Positions 9,743-18,519 of a DNA stretch of 36,032 bases are shown in pieces (the stretch's first letter is position 1; each line of letters starts with the position of its first letter). The translations under genes and the position numbers were made by a program. Under the pieces are notes generated by a model that was not told where the DNA came from, ran no database searches, and saw nothing but the letters and a program-made list of their open reading frames with translations. The stretch comes from Taibaiella sp. (GTDB lineage: Bacteria; Bacteroidota; Bacteroidia; Chitinophagales; Chitinophagaceae): assembly GCA_014377675.1 (NCBI GenBank), contig JACMPD010000206.1, positions 1-36,032 on the forward strand. Direction: 5' to 3'.

Positions 9743-10396
9743 TTAATTCTGTTTGACTGACGCTTTACTTCTGCCGAAAAACATTTTAAATAGTACCGGA
9801 CCGGTAGTTACTACAATTAAACCAATGACAATTATCTCCAAATTTTTCTTTACCCATTCTATCTCACCAAGCAGATAGCCAGCCATAATCATAGATATAA
9901 CCCATGCCAGGCAACCGAGTATGTTAAAACGAAGGAATTTTTTATAATCCATATCCACCATTCCGGCAACAATAGGCGCAAATGTGCGTACAATAGGCAG
10001 GAAACGGGCGAAGAAAATGGCCATGCCTCCCTTGTTCTCATAAAATTCATGCGCCTGCTCTATATATTTCTTCTTAAACAACAGGGAGTCAGGCCGCTTC
10101 ATTAGCAAATGGCCCGATTTATTACCAAACCAATACCCTACAAGGTTGCCCAATATACCAGCAACAGAAATTAACGTAATCCAGTATACCAAATTAACTG
10201 CAGCATTGCCAAACGGCGAAAGAGAGTTGGCGATGATCATGCCGGTAATAAACAATAAGGAATCGCCGGGGAGAAAAAAGCCAACAAATAAGCCTGTCTC
10301 AGCGAATATTACAAACATAACAATATAAAGGCCGCCGTGAGCATTGATCCATTCAGCGTTTGTTAGGTTTTTAAATATATCTAGTATGATATGCAT
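9743..10396 (-). CDS. DedA family (VTT domain) membrane protein
   Basis: FVIFAETGLFVGFFLPGDSLLFITG and ARFLPIVRTFAPIVAGMVDMDYKKF are DedA/VTT signatures. Confidence 0.93.
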   Translation of the reverse strand: MHIILDIFKNLTNAEWINAHGGLYIVMFVIFAETGLFVGFFLPGDSLLFITGMIIANSLSPFGNAAVNLVYWITLISVAGILGNLVGYWFGNKSGHLLMKRPDSLLFKKKYIEQAHEFYENKGGMAIFFARFLPIVRTFAPIVAGMVDMDYKKFLRFNILGCLAWVISMIMAGYLLGEIEWVKKNLEIIVIGLIVVTTGPVLFKMFFGRSKASVKQN

Positions 10397-10469
10397 GTGG
10401 TGATTTTATTCGGTAAAATTAATTTAAATAAAAGGGAAAAAGACAAAGTCAACTTTGCTGAAGAAATTA

Positions 10470-10922
10470 TTAATTTACATATTTATTTCTTCTGCGCCTT
10501 TTTATAAGTGAAGAGACCTCTCTGAACGAAATTGAAAAATACCAGAACGCAAGCGCTACCCCGGTCACCATAAAAAAGGTGTCCAAAATTCCCACTTTAG
10601 TGAAGCCTTTGCCCAGTATTACTTCTAAATACTGTTCTTTGATGCGCATGTTAGCATAGAAATAACTATATAACCCAACCCAAGCGATGATAGATATGAG
10701 GGCAAGCCACCTTTCTGCTTTTAACTTCCCGGAGAACTTAAGAAAAAAATGAGCGAAGGCACTCATTAACTGATACTTCATCAGGAACAGCATCACCTTG
10801 TGATAAACGGCTCCCTTTCTGTCAAATATATAAAAAGCAACTATAATAAGAATGCTTTGTACCACCGGGTCTATTATCTTTATCACCTTGGTGTAGTCTA
10901 TCGGTTCGTTCTTTTTTGCCAT
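10470..10922 (-). CDS. Small integral membrane protein, unknown function
   Basis: 150-aa ORF with about 4 hydrophobic segments and a basic C-terminal tail. Confidence 0.7.
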   Translation of the reverse strand: MAKKNEPIDYTKVIKIIDPVVQSILIIVAFYIFDRKGAVYHKVMLFLMKYQLMSAFAHFFLKFSGKLKAERWLALISIIAWVGLYSYFYANMRIKEQYLEVILGKGFTKVGILDTFFMVTGVALAFWYFSISFREVSSLIKRRRRNKYVN

Positions 10923-11002
10923 TACTGGGGTAAATTGTGCGCTAAAGTATCATTTTTTTTCAATCATTTACACTTTAGCGATAATAGTCTAATTTCACAG
11001 CT

Positions 11003-11725
11003 ATGAAAGCCATGTTATTCGCAGCGGGTTTAGGCACCCGTTTGAAGCCATTTACTGATGCAGCACCAAAGGCCTTAGCTGTAGTGGGCGATAAAACATT
11101 GCTTGAATTAAACATAAGATACCTGCATAAAGCGGGGATAGATGAAATAATTGTAAATGTCCACCACTTTGCAGGTATGATTGAAAATTTCCTGGATGAT
11201 AATGATGGATTTGGAAGTAACATCACCATTTCTGACGAAACAGAGCAGGTACTGGAAACCGGCGGCGGCCTTAAAAAAGCCGCGTACTTTTTTGAAGGTG
11301 ATCAGCAATTTGTGGTAATGAATGTGGATGTACTTACCAACCTTGACCTGCCGGCTATGATAAACGCACACAGGGCTACTGCTTCGGTGGCTACTTTGGC
11401 TGTTATGAAACGGGACTCTTCCCGTCAACTGTTGTTTAATAACGATATGCAGCTATGTGGCTGGCGCAACAAAGTAACAGGGGAAGAGAAAACTGCTATA
11501 GCTGCAAGCGAAACATCAGAATATGCTTTTTCGGGAATACAGATATTATCTAATAAAATATGGCAAAACGAGGACTTTGAAGGCAAATTTTCTTTAATAG
11601 ATCTCTATCTTAACGCTGCAAAAACAAATAAGATTACAGGCTATAACCATACCGGCGATACATTTATAGATGTGGGCAAGCCCGAAAGCATAGAGTTGGC
11701 GCGAAAAATGCTCACAGGTGTTTAA
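11003..11725 (+). CDS. Nucleotidyltransferase family protein (sugar-1-phosphate nucleotidyltransferase, MurU-like)
   Basis: MKAMLFAAGLGTRLKPFTDAAPKAL signature; MNVDVLTNLDL; C-terminal FIDVGKPESIELA. Confidence 0.9.
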   Translation: MKAMLFAAGLGTRLKPFTDAAPKALAVVGDKTLLELNIRYLHKAGIDEIIVNVHHFAGMIENFLDDNDGFGSNITISDETEQVLETGGGLKKAAYFFEGDQQFVVMNVDVLTNLDLPAMINAHRATASVATLAVMKRDSSRQLLFNNDMQLCGWRNKVTGEEKTAIAASETSEYAFSGIQILSNKIWQNEDFEGKFSLIDLYLNAAKTNKITGYNHTGDTFIDVGKPESIELARKMLTGV

Positions 11726-11728
11726 GCG

Positions 11729-12370
11729 TCATGGCATATCTATCTTATCGCCATAGAATTTGGCCTGCTTGTTCAGTATCAGGTCAAGCAACATTTTTAT
11801 TCTTGCAAATTTCTCCCTGATTGTGGCAGACCAGTACAAGTTGCCATCTGCAGCACAAAAAGCAACTGTGTTTAGGTTTTTATGATTGGCTATAAATAAG
11901 GCGCGCTGGTTATGAAAGGTCTGGGAAATAATTGTAAAAGAACTCTGCCCAAAAATATCCCGGCACCTTAAAATGCTGTCAAGGGTTCTGAAACCGGCAT
12001 TGTCCATATAAATATGACTTTCAGGTACCCCCCGCTCTATCAGGTCATTTTTCATCAGCAACGGCTCGTTATAAAACTGGGTACTGTTATCACCGCTTAC
12101 TATTATGTAGTCAACTTTACCTGCCATATAGAGCGCCACAGCGGCATCAATTCTGTTTTGATAATATTGATTAACTATTTTCCTGGCTTTATCCATGTAC
12201 TTGGCTGTACCCAGCAGCAGCCCTACCTTATTTTTGGGCACCGACTTAACATTATAAAAGAGCTGCGCCCTTGTATTTTTAACCACGTAATAGTTCGCAA
12301 CAAATATAACAGCCATTAATATAACTGATAATAATATTGCCAGCCGCCATATCCTCATTAATACTAACAT
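11729..12370 (-). CDS. sanA: SanA/YdcF family (DUF218) membrane-anchored protein
   Basis: N-terminal TM segment, VGLLLGTAKYM, YNEPLLMKNDLIERGVPESHIYMDNAGFRTLDSI, SQTFHNQRALFIA, as in SanA. Confidence 0.85.
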   Translation of the reverse strand: MLVLMRIWRLAILLSVILMAVIFVANYYVVKNTRAQLFYNVKSVPKNKVGLLLGTAKYMDKARKIVNQYYQNRIDAAVALYMAGKVDYIIVSGDNSTQFYNEPLLMKNDLIERGVPESHIYMDNAGFRTLDSILRCRDIFGQSSFTIISQTFHNQRALFIANHKNLNTVAFCAADGNLYWSATIREKFARIKMLLDLILNKQAKFYGDKIDMP

Positions 12371-12536
12371 TTAAAACAGGTGGAAAAGTACGAAAAAAAT
12401 AGTGATAAACACATACCCATTTTAGTTAAAAAATATTAATATCAATTATTATCCGCAGCCTCTTATGCCACTGGTGCGTCTGTTTCTTAAAAGCAAGGCA
12501 TAAAACCACTTTTTATAACCGCTCAATTAAATGGCA

Positions 12537-12564
12537 TTGTGATACTTTTTAAAAAGTATTTTTG
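12537..12564 (+). promoter_or_regulatory. Putative Bacteroidota-type promoter for argS with internal palindrome
   Basis: -7 element TATTTTTG (12557..12564) matches TAnnTTTG; TTG at 12537..12539 is a possible -33 element with 17-nt spacing (short). ATG at 12581. Confidence 0.45.
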
Positions 12565-12580
12565 CACAAACATATCTTCA

Positions 12581-14380
12581 ATGACTATTGCCGCTCAACT
12601 AAAATCCGCTGTTCAAAGTGCATTCGGAAAATTATTCCCTGACGCTGATCTGACTAACGCCACAATTACCATTAACCAAACCAAAGCCGAATTTACAGGC
12701 GATTACACGGTGGTTTTATTCCCTTTTGTAAAGGCGCTGAAAATGAAACCTGATGCGCTGGGCGTTACAATAGGTGACTACCTTGTCGCCAATACCAGCC
12801 TTTTTCAATCTTATACTATTGTTGCGGGGTTCCTTAACCTGAGCGTTAAAGACAGTTGCTGGACCCATTTTTTGCTGAACAACTTCAATAATGCGCACTT
12901 CGGCGAAAAAAACAACACCGACCACCGGGTGATGGTGGAATACTCTTCCCCGAATACTAATAAACCATTGCACTTCGGCCACCTGAGAAATATATTTCTC
13001 GGCGCCGCGGTTTCAGAAATATTGAAAGCAAACGGCAACCAGGTTATTAAAGCAAATCTGATTAATGACAGGGGTATACACATTTGCAAATCAATGCTGG
13101 CCTGGGAAAAACACGCTAACGGCGCTACCCCTGAAAGCAGCAGTATGAAGGGCGACCACCTGGTGGGCTATTACTATGTAAAGTTCAACGACATGTTGAA
13201 GCTTGAAGTTGCGGAGCTGATGGCCACCGGCATGGAAAAAGATAAAGCTGAGAAAGAAGCACCAGTAATGCATGAAGCGCAGGAAATGCTGCGTAAATGG
13301 GAGGCGGGCGATGAAGAAGTAAGGGGGCTTTGGCTTAAAATGAATGGCTGGGTATATGAGGGCTTTGATAAAACATATAATAAACTTGGCATCACCTTTG
13401 ACAAAGTGTATCATGAAAGCAATACCTACCTGCTGGGCAAGGAACTGGTGGAGAGCGGTTTGCAGAAAGGCGTGCTGTTCAAAAAAGAAAACGGATCTAT
13501 CTGGGTTGACCTTACGGACGCGGGTCTTGATGAAAAACTGCTGCTTCGCGGCGATGGCACCTCGGTATATATAACGCAGGACCTGGGTACAGCAAAGCTT
13601 AAATATGACGACTTCCACCTCAACCAATCGATATATGTGATAGCTGATGAGCAAAACTACCACATGCAGGTACTGAAAATAATACTGGGTAAAATGGGAG
13701 AGCCGTGTGCTGACACCATTCACCACCTTTCTTATGGCATGGTGGAGCTGCCGAGCGGCAGAATGAAAAGCAGGGAAGGAACTGTGGTTGATGCTGACGA
13801 TATGGCCGATGAAATGATAGCGTTGGCTAAAGAACAGACAGAACAATCAGGAAAAACGGAAGGCTTTGCACCTGGTGAGTTGGATAAGCTGTATGAAACA
13901 ATAGGTCTGGGCGCGCTGAAATTTTACCTGCTGAGGGTTGACCCTAAAAAGAAGATGATTTTTGACCCTAAAGAGTCAATTGACCTGCACGGGTTTACCG
14001 CTACATTTATACAGTATGCCCACGCCCGTATCTGTTCTATTTTGCGTAAAGAGCAAATAGTCTACATGCCGGAAAGCATTCATTTTCAATCTTTTACACT
14101 GAATGATGCTATATTGCCGCTTGAAAAAAATATGATCAGGCACCTGGAACAATACCCGGCAATATTAGAAGCCGCCGCTAAGGAACTTAACCCCTCTGAA
14201 ATATGCAATTATGCGTTTCAGCTTGCACAGCACTTTAATTCGTTCTATTCTGAACACAGCATAGCCAATGCGGAAAACGATGAAAAGAAACAACTGAGGC
14301 TGATGATGGTGGTAATGACAGGTGCTGTATTGCGGCACTCGCTCCATTTGCTCGGAATAAAACTGCCGGAAAAAATGTAA
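12581..14380 (+). CDS. argS: Arginyl-tRNA synthetase
   Basis: VMVEYSSPNTNKPLHFGHLRNIFLG (HIGH-like), YVIADEQNYHMQVLKIILGKMG, MKSREGTVVDADD (KMSKS-like). Confidence 0.96.
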   Translation: MTIAAQLKSAVQSAFGKLFPDADLTNATITINQTKAEFTGDYTVVLFPFVKALKMKPDALGVTIGDYLVANTSLFQSYTIVAGFLNLSVKDSCWTHFLLNNFNNAHFGEKNNTDHRVMVEYSSPNTNKPLHFGHLRNIFLGAAVSEILKANGNQVIKANLINDRGIHICKSMLAWEKHANGATPESSSMKGDHLVGYYYVKFNDMLKLEVAELMATGMEKDKAEKEAPVMHEAQEMLRKWEAGDEEVRGLWLKMNGWVYEGFDKTYNKLGITFDKVYHESNTYLLGKELVESGLQKGVLFKKENGSIWVDLTDAGLDEKLLLRGDGTSVYITQDLGTAKLKYDDFHLNQSIYVIADEQNYHMQVLKIILGKMGEPCADTIHHLSYGMVELPSGRMKSREGTVVDADDMADEMIALAKEQTEQSGKTEGFAPGELDKLYETIGLGALKFYLLRVDPKKKMIFDPKESIDLHGFTATFIQYAHARICSILRKEQIVYMPESIHFQSFTLNDAILPLEKNMIRHLEQYPAILEAAAKELNPSEICNYAFQLAQHFNSFYSEHSIANAENDEKKQLRLMMVVMTGAVLRHSLHLLGIKLPEKM

Positions 14381-14389
14381 GCGTTCCGC

Positions 14390-14513
14390 AAATCCAAAAA
14401 ATAAAAATCCAAATCCAATAGAAAATCCAAAAAATAAAAATCCAAATCCAAGGGAAAATCCAAAAATAAAAATCCAAGAGAAATCCAAAAAATAAAAATA
14501 AAAATCACAAAGC
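14390..14513. repeat. Tandem AT-rich repeat, about 3.5 units of ~32 bp (AAATCCAAAAAATAAAAATCCAAATCCAA-type)
   Basis: Units begin at 14390 (32 bp), 14422 (33 bp), 14455 (26 bp), 14481 (partial); read directly. Confidence 0.9.
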
Positions 14514-14543
14514 ATGTATATTAACAAATACGCTTTGTGATTT
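14502..14543. terminator. Hairpin between convergent argS and lpxK, possible bidirectional terminator
   Basis: Perfect 12-bp inverted repeat AAATCACAAAGC/GCTTTGTGATTT; additional GTAT/ATAC pairing in the loop. Confidence 0.55.
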
Positions 14544-14561
14544 GGATTTTGAACTAAGGAC

Positions 14562-14588
14562 TTGGAATTTGGAACCTGGAATTTGGAA
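14562..14588. repeat. Direct repeat TTGGAATTTGGAA / CTGGAATTTGGAA
   Basis: Two near-identical copies at 14562..14574 and 14576..14588, complementary in style to the AATCC-rich left block. Confidence 0.8.
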
Positions 14589-14604
14589 TTTTAAAACTGG
14601 AGCT

Positions 14605-15744
14605 TTATACCTCGTAGGTGATCTGGTTTTGGGGTGGGCCGAAACCAAATGCATCATTGTTTTCTATTACGGCCTGCTCTACATATCTGTATACTAGCTC
14701 TGCCAATTCAGGGTAGCGGCCAAAAAGTACTGAAACCTTTACCGGCATAATGGCAATGGTAATACCCCACTCCGCCAACTTAGCCATGTACAGTTGCAGC
14801 CTCGCAGCGTCTTTTTCGGTTGTAATGATAATTTTATTTGTTGCATTGCGGTTGTCGTACGCCGCTTTTATTTCTTCCAGATCCTTGGTTACAAAATAGT
14901 GATGGTCGTTATATGTGAGGGTGTGCACGTCTGCCACTATATTTTTTAGAAATGCCTCAAGCGGCTCCGGGCGGGCTATCCCCACCACCAATATCGCACT
15001 TTTACCTGCTATATCTAAGGGTTCTTTGGTGAAAAAATCATACGGGGTAAAATAATCAATACCTGTAAAAAATACTTTCTGACCCGGTAATGGGTTGATG
15101 TGTGTCGTAATTTCGTCAGCCTGAACCTGTGTAAGGTTGGCCGGACACTTGGAAACGATAATTACATTTGCCCTCTTATAGGCACTCCTCCCCTCCCTCA
15201 GGTTGCCGAAAGGAAGTATAAAATCTTTATAAAATGGCTGCGAACAATCGGTGATGAGTATATTAAGTCCGGCTTTTACGGAGCGGTGCTGGTAGGCATC
15301 ATCAAGCAAAATAAGATCAGTTTCAGGGCGGCGCTGCAGCAGGGCAGGTATGCCGGTGAGGCGCTCTTCCGCCACACAAACCACTACTTCCGGATATTTC
15401 ATAAAAAACTGCATAGGTTCGTCACCTATTCTCAGTGCATTCGCTTTTTCGTCAGCAATCAGGAACCCCTTGGTGTAACGTTTGTACCCCCGGCTCATGG
15501 TAGCCACCTTGTACTGATATTTCAACAGGTCTATCAGAAACTCTATATGGGGTGTCTTGCCTGTGCCGCCGGTTGAGAGGTTGCCAACTGATATAATGGG
15601 CACGCTGAAACCAATGGAAGTAAAAAACTTTACATCATACATACGGTTGCGCAACCAAACCAGCGCACCATATATAAGCGTAAAAGGGTATAAGCCCAGC
15701 CTTAAAACCGAAACTATGTAGAATAGAAAACTATTTTCACTCAT
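14605..15744 (-). CDS. lpxK: Tetraacyldisaccharide 4'-kinase
   Basis: PIISVGNLSTGGTGKTPHIEFLIDLL, MSRGYKRYTKGFL, LILLDDAYQHRSVKAGLNILITD. Confidence 0.95.
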   Translation of the reverse strand: MSENSFLFYIVSVLRLGLYPFTLIYGALVWLRNRMYDVKFFTSIGFSVPIISVGNLSTGGTGKTPHIEFLIDLLKYQYKVATMSRGYKRYTKGFLIADEKANALRIGDEPMQFFMKYPEVVVCVAEERLTGIPALLQRRPETDLILLDDAYQHRSVKAGLNILITDCSQPFYKDFILPFGNLREGRSAYKRANVIIVSKCPANLTQVQADEITTHINPLPGQKVFFTGIDYFTPYDFFTKEPLDIAGKSAILVVGIARPEPLEAFLKNIVADVHTLTYNDHHYFVTKDLEEIKAAYDNRNATNKIIITTEKDAARLQLYMAKLAEWGITIAIMPVKVSVLFGRYPELAELVYRYVEQAVIENNDAFGFGPPQNQITYEV

Positions 15745-15872
15745 GCGCCAACGATACTTTAATCATTCAAAGGTCGGATAATAGGGGAAAGCGGCACAAA
15801 TAATTTACTATACCGCACGGGCGTAATATCAATAATCATTGCTGGTGAATGAGTAGCGGAGGCTTTTGTAGC

Positions 15873-16234
15873 TCAGTATTTCACTAGCCTGCCATTTTGC
15901 AGCAGCCCGGCTGAGGTATAGATTGAATAAAGATATACTCCCGTGGGCAGGGCGCTGACATCTATTGCGTCTTTGGGGAGCGGTAAGGGGCTGGCTGAGC
16001 ACTTTACCACCCAGATTGTCGTTTATGATGATGCGGATGCCGGGAAGTTGTAGCTGACGCTGACTGTATAGAAACTGTAAAGCCGCCATCAGGTGTTGCT
16101 GTTACCGCAGTAGGGAACTTATAACTACGCTCTCCCCTTATTACCTTCAGCCACAGCATAGCAGGCTCCGTCACCTGCCCGCGCACCCCGCTGCCGCACA
16201 GTAACAAAATTATAATTATCAGATGCTTTAGCAT
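15873..16234 (-). pseudogene. Decayed, internally shortened type IX secretion cargo gene (signal peptide plus T9SS C-terminal domain in three frames)
   Basis: Frame 0: MLKHLIIIILLLCGSGVRGQVTEPAMLWLKVIRGERSYKFPTAVTATPDGGFTVS. Frame 1: GIRIIINDNLGGKVLSQPLTA. Frame 2: PKDAIDVSALPTGVYLYSIYTSAGLLQNGRLVKY*. Together they read as a T9SS type A tail. Confidence 0.8.
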
Positions 16235-16422
16235 AGAATAAAGGTAATAAAAATGTGTGGTTGTTGTTATATTGGGGTTCAGGTGTGCCATAGTACCGAA
16301 GTGTGGCACAACTCCGGCGTTTGTGTGCCGGGAAAGAGGTTTTGCGGCATAGCATTTACCTAACGAATTAATGCATGTTATTCAATGAATATACAGGAAA
16401 AAATTGGCCTTGCATCTATGTT

Positions 16423-17430
16423 TTACAAATACTTTTCCAGTGCGTCTTTTATCAAATAAAGGGGAGAAGCCACGGCATTAATATATTGAAAATTTCCCTC
16501 CCGGTCATTCTTTATAGAAAGCTGAATGCCACTGGCTTCACTCTGTATGGCATTGGCCACGTACCTGCCATGTAGGGCGTCATACATTACATAGGGCGCG
16601 CCCGAAGAGCCAAACCTGAAGTATCCCTTTATAAGATACCGAAGCCCCTCAAATATATAATTGCCGCCTATCTCATCAGGAAAGGTGGTGAACTGATCCA
16701 TAATACCCTCCAGTTTGGCTTCATTGAGCAGGCGGCCGGCAGGGCTGTTGGGCGAGCTTTGCAGGCAGTGCAGGCTGCCGGGGTCGTCTTCCAGAAACTC
16801 AAAATTGAGGTCAATTTCAGGTATCCGGGAAATTACATCCTGAGGGGCGTTTTTTATCCTGTACAGGGCAATATCTGCGCTGTAAAACGCTTCAATAAGC
16901 TCTACCTCAAGTAAGAACGTATATTTTTTCGCCTCGGGCTCAAATATAACCTTGTGCGGCGGAATGCCCAAAGTAAGGGAGGGATTATTATAAAAACTGT
17001 TATCCCTGAACTGCACCACCACATGCGGGTTACAGATTCCTTTTTCCGCCAGTGTTACCCAGCGCGTGTCAAATCGCTTTTGCTTCAAAATAGCTGTTAT
17101 GCCCTGTATAGCGGCAGCATCAGCATGGTTAATGTACATTTTGCGTGTATAGTCATCAGTAAAATAATGCTGATCCATAAACACCTTTTGAGAACCGTCC
17201 AGTTTATATAATATCTCTTTTTGATACATAGCCTCATCAATAGACTTTATATAGCCCGCCTGCATCCGCAGGTTGTGCGCCACGCTCAGGAAGTATCCGT
17301 TGCCTATATGAAAGGCACATATGTTATTTTCAAAAGTCCGTTTTTGTGGTTCATCAGCATTGTATAGCCACATTATACGGTGCAGGGGCGAGGTTTGCTC
17401 ATCAATTAACTGGCGCTTTGATGTAATCAT
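16423..17430 (-). CDS. Trypsin-like serine peptidase fold protein, apparently cytoplasmic
   Basis: CAFHIGNGYFLSVAHNL (His52), SADIALYRI (Asp186), RFGSSGAPYV (GxSGxP, Ser276) in trypsin-like order; no signal peptide. Confidence 0.7.
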   Translation of the reverse strand: MITSKRQLIDEQTSPLHRIMWLYNADEPQKRTFENNICAFHIGNGYFLSVAHNLRMQAGYIKSIDEAMYQKEILYKLDGSQKVFMDQHYFTDDYTRKMYINHADAAAIQGITAILKQKRFDTRWVTLAEKGICNPHVVVQFRDNSFYNNPSLTLGIPPHKVIFEPEAKKYTFLLEVELIEAFYSADIALYRIKNAPQDVISRIPEIDLNFEFLEDDPGSLHCLQSSPNSPAGRLLNEAKLEGIMDQFTTFPDEIGGNYIFEGLRYLIKGYFRFGSSGAPYVMYDALHGRYVANAIQSEASGIQLSIKNDREGNFQYINAVASPLYLIKDALEKYL

Positions 17431-17519
17431 AATATTAGGCAGGTGATTTCAGGAACTAAATTAGCCTTTTCCGGCTACAATTAATCAGGCACTTCCCTGG
17501 AGCGATGTTAATATCTTTA

Positions 17520-18455
17520 TCAGGTCAGTTCGTGCAAAACCTTCAGCGAATCCTGCTTATCAGCATGAAGCTGACGCCTGAGGCTTTCCAGGGAATCAAA
17601 CTTCCGTTCATCCCTTAGCTTTTTTACAAAAGCGATTTCAATTTCATCGCCATAAATTTCCTGGTCAAAATCAAAAAGATTCGCTTCAATCTTCAGTTCT
17701 TTTTTATCAGTAACTGTAGGGTTGAAGCCAATGCTGAGCATACCGTTGTATAGCTGCGCATTGTGTATGGCCTGTATGGCATAGATGCCCATTGCCGGTA
17801 TTATCTGCTCTGCATCCAGCGGCTCCAGGTTTACGGTTGGGTAGCCTATGGTACGGCCCAGTTTGCGGCCGTGCACAACTGTACCCTTTACCGGATACTG
17901 CCTGCCCAGCATGTGCGCCACTTCCTCCATTCTGCCGTCTTTTATGGCTTTACGTATGCGGGTGGAGCTTACCGCCGCTTCATCTATCAATTGGGCTGGT
18001 ATCTCTATCAACTCATAGTTGTGCTTTTGCGCATAGTGCTTCAGCGTATCAATATTACCCAGCCTGTCATGCCCGAAACGATGATCATAACCCAGTACTA
18101 TGCTTTTGGGGTGTATTAAATTCACCAATATTTTTTCTATATAGTCTTTAACCGAGCAGTTCGCGAACTCCCGTGTAAATGGTATCACCACCACATGCGC
18201 TATGCCTGCCTCTTGTATCAACTGTAGCTTTTGGGCCAGCGGTGTTATAATGCCCAGTGGCTGATGCGGGAAAAGCAGTTTTCGCGGGTGCGGGTCAAAG
18301 GTGATCAGTACACTCTCCCCGCCTGCGGCAGCGGCATGGGCGGCCACTTCGTTCAATATTGCCTTGTGTCCTTTGTGTACGCCATCAAAAGTGCCTACCG
18401 TAAGCACGGCATCATGGAAACGGGGGAGACTATGTAAGTTATGATATACAGCCAT
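17520..18455 (-). CDS. ribF: Bifunctional riboflavin kinase/FAD synthetase
   Basis: VLTVGTFDGVHKGHKAIL, VLGYDHRFGHDRLGN, GTVVHGRKLGRTIGYPTVNL, MGIYAI, NPTVTDKKELKIEANLFDF. Confidence 0.96.
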   Translation of the reverse strand: MAVYHNLHSLPRFHDAVLTVGTFDGVHKGHKAILNEVAAHAAAAGGESVLITFDPHPRKLLFPHQPLGIITPLAQKLQLIQEAGIAHVVVIPFTREFANCSVKDYIEKILVNLIHPKSIVLGYDHRFGHDRLGNIDTLKHYAQKHNYELIEIPAQLIDEAAVSSTRIRKAIKDGRMEEVAHMLGRQYPVKGTVVHGRKLGRTIGYPTVNLEPLDAEQIIPAMGIYAIQAIHNAQLYNGMLSIGFNPTVTDKKELKIEANLFDFDQEIYGDEIEIAFVKKLRDERKFDSLESLRRQLHADKQDSLKVLHELT

Positions 18456-18519
18456 TATCAGCGGTGTAAAGGTATACCAAAAAACAAAAAGTATCCTATA
18501 TTTTCAACTGCCCTGTTAA

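Noticed and set aside
13091-13846. 251-aa minus-strand ORF antisense to argS
   Set aside because: Fully inside a strongly supported argS gene; no recognisable domain.
14390-14513. CRISPR-like array
   Set aside because: Units are contiguous AT-rich repeats with no unique spacers, and no cas genes are nearby.
14165-14527. Minus-strand ORFs encoding periodic Phe/Asp/Leu peptides (DFYFLDFLLDLDFYFLDF)
   Set aside because: Produced by the AATCC tandem repeat read in several frames and by argS antisense; no independent coding support.
15829-16355. Three separate short minus-strand ORFs as real genes
   Set aside because: Better explained as fragments and overlapping frames of one decayed T9SS cargo gene.
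16423-17430. Full antiviral defence system around the trypsin-like protease
   Set aside because: Neighbours are ribF and a secreted-protein remnant; no nuclease, NTPase, TIR or other effector is adjacent.
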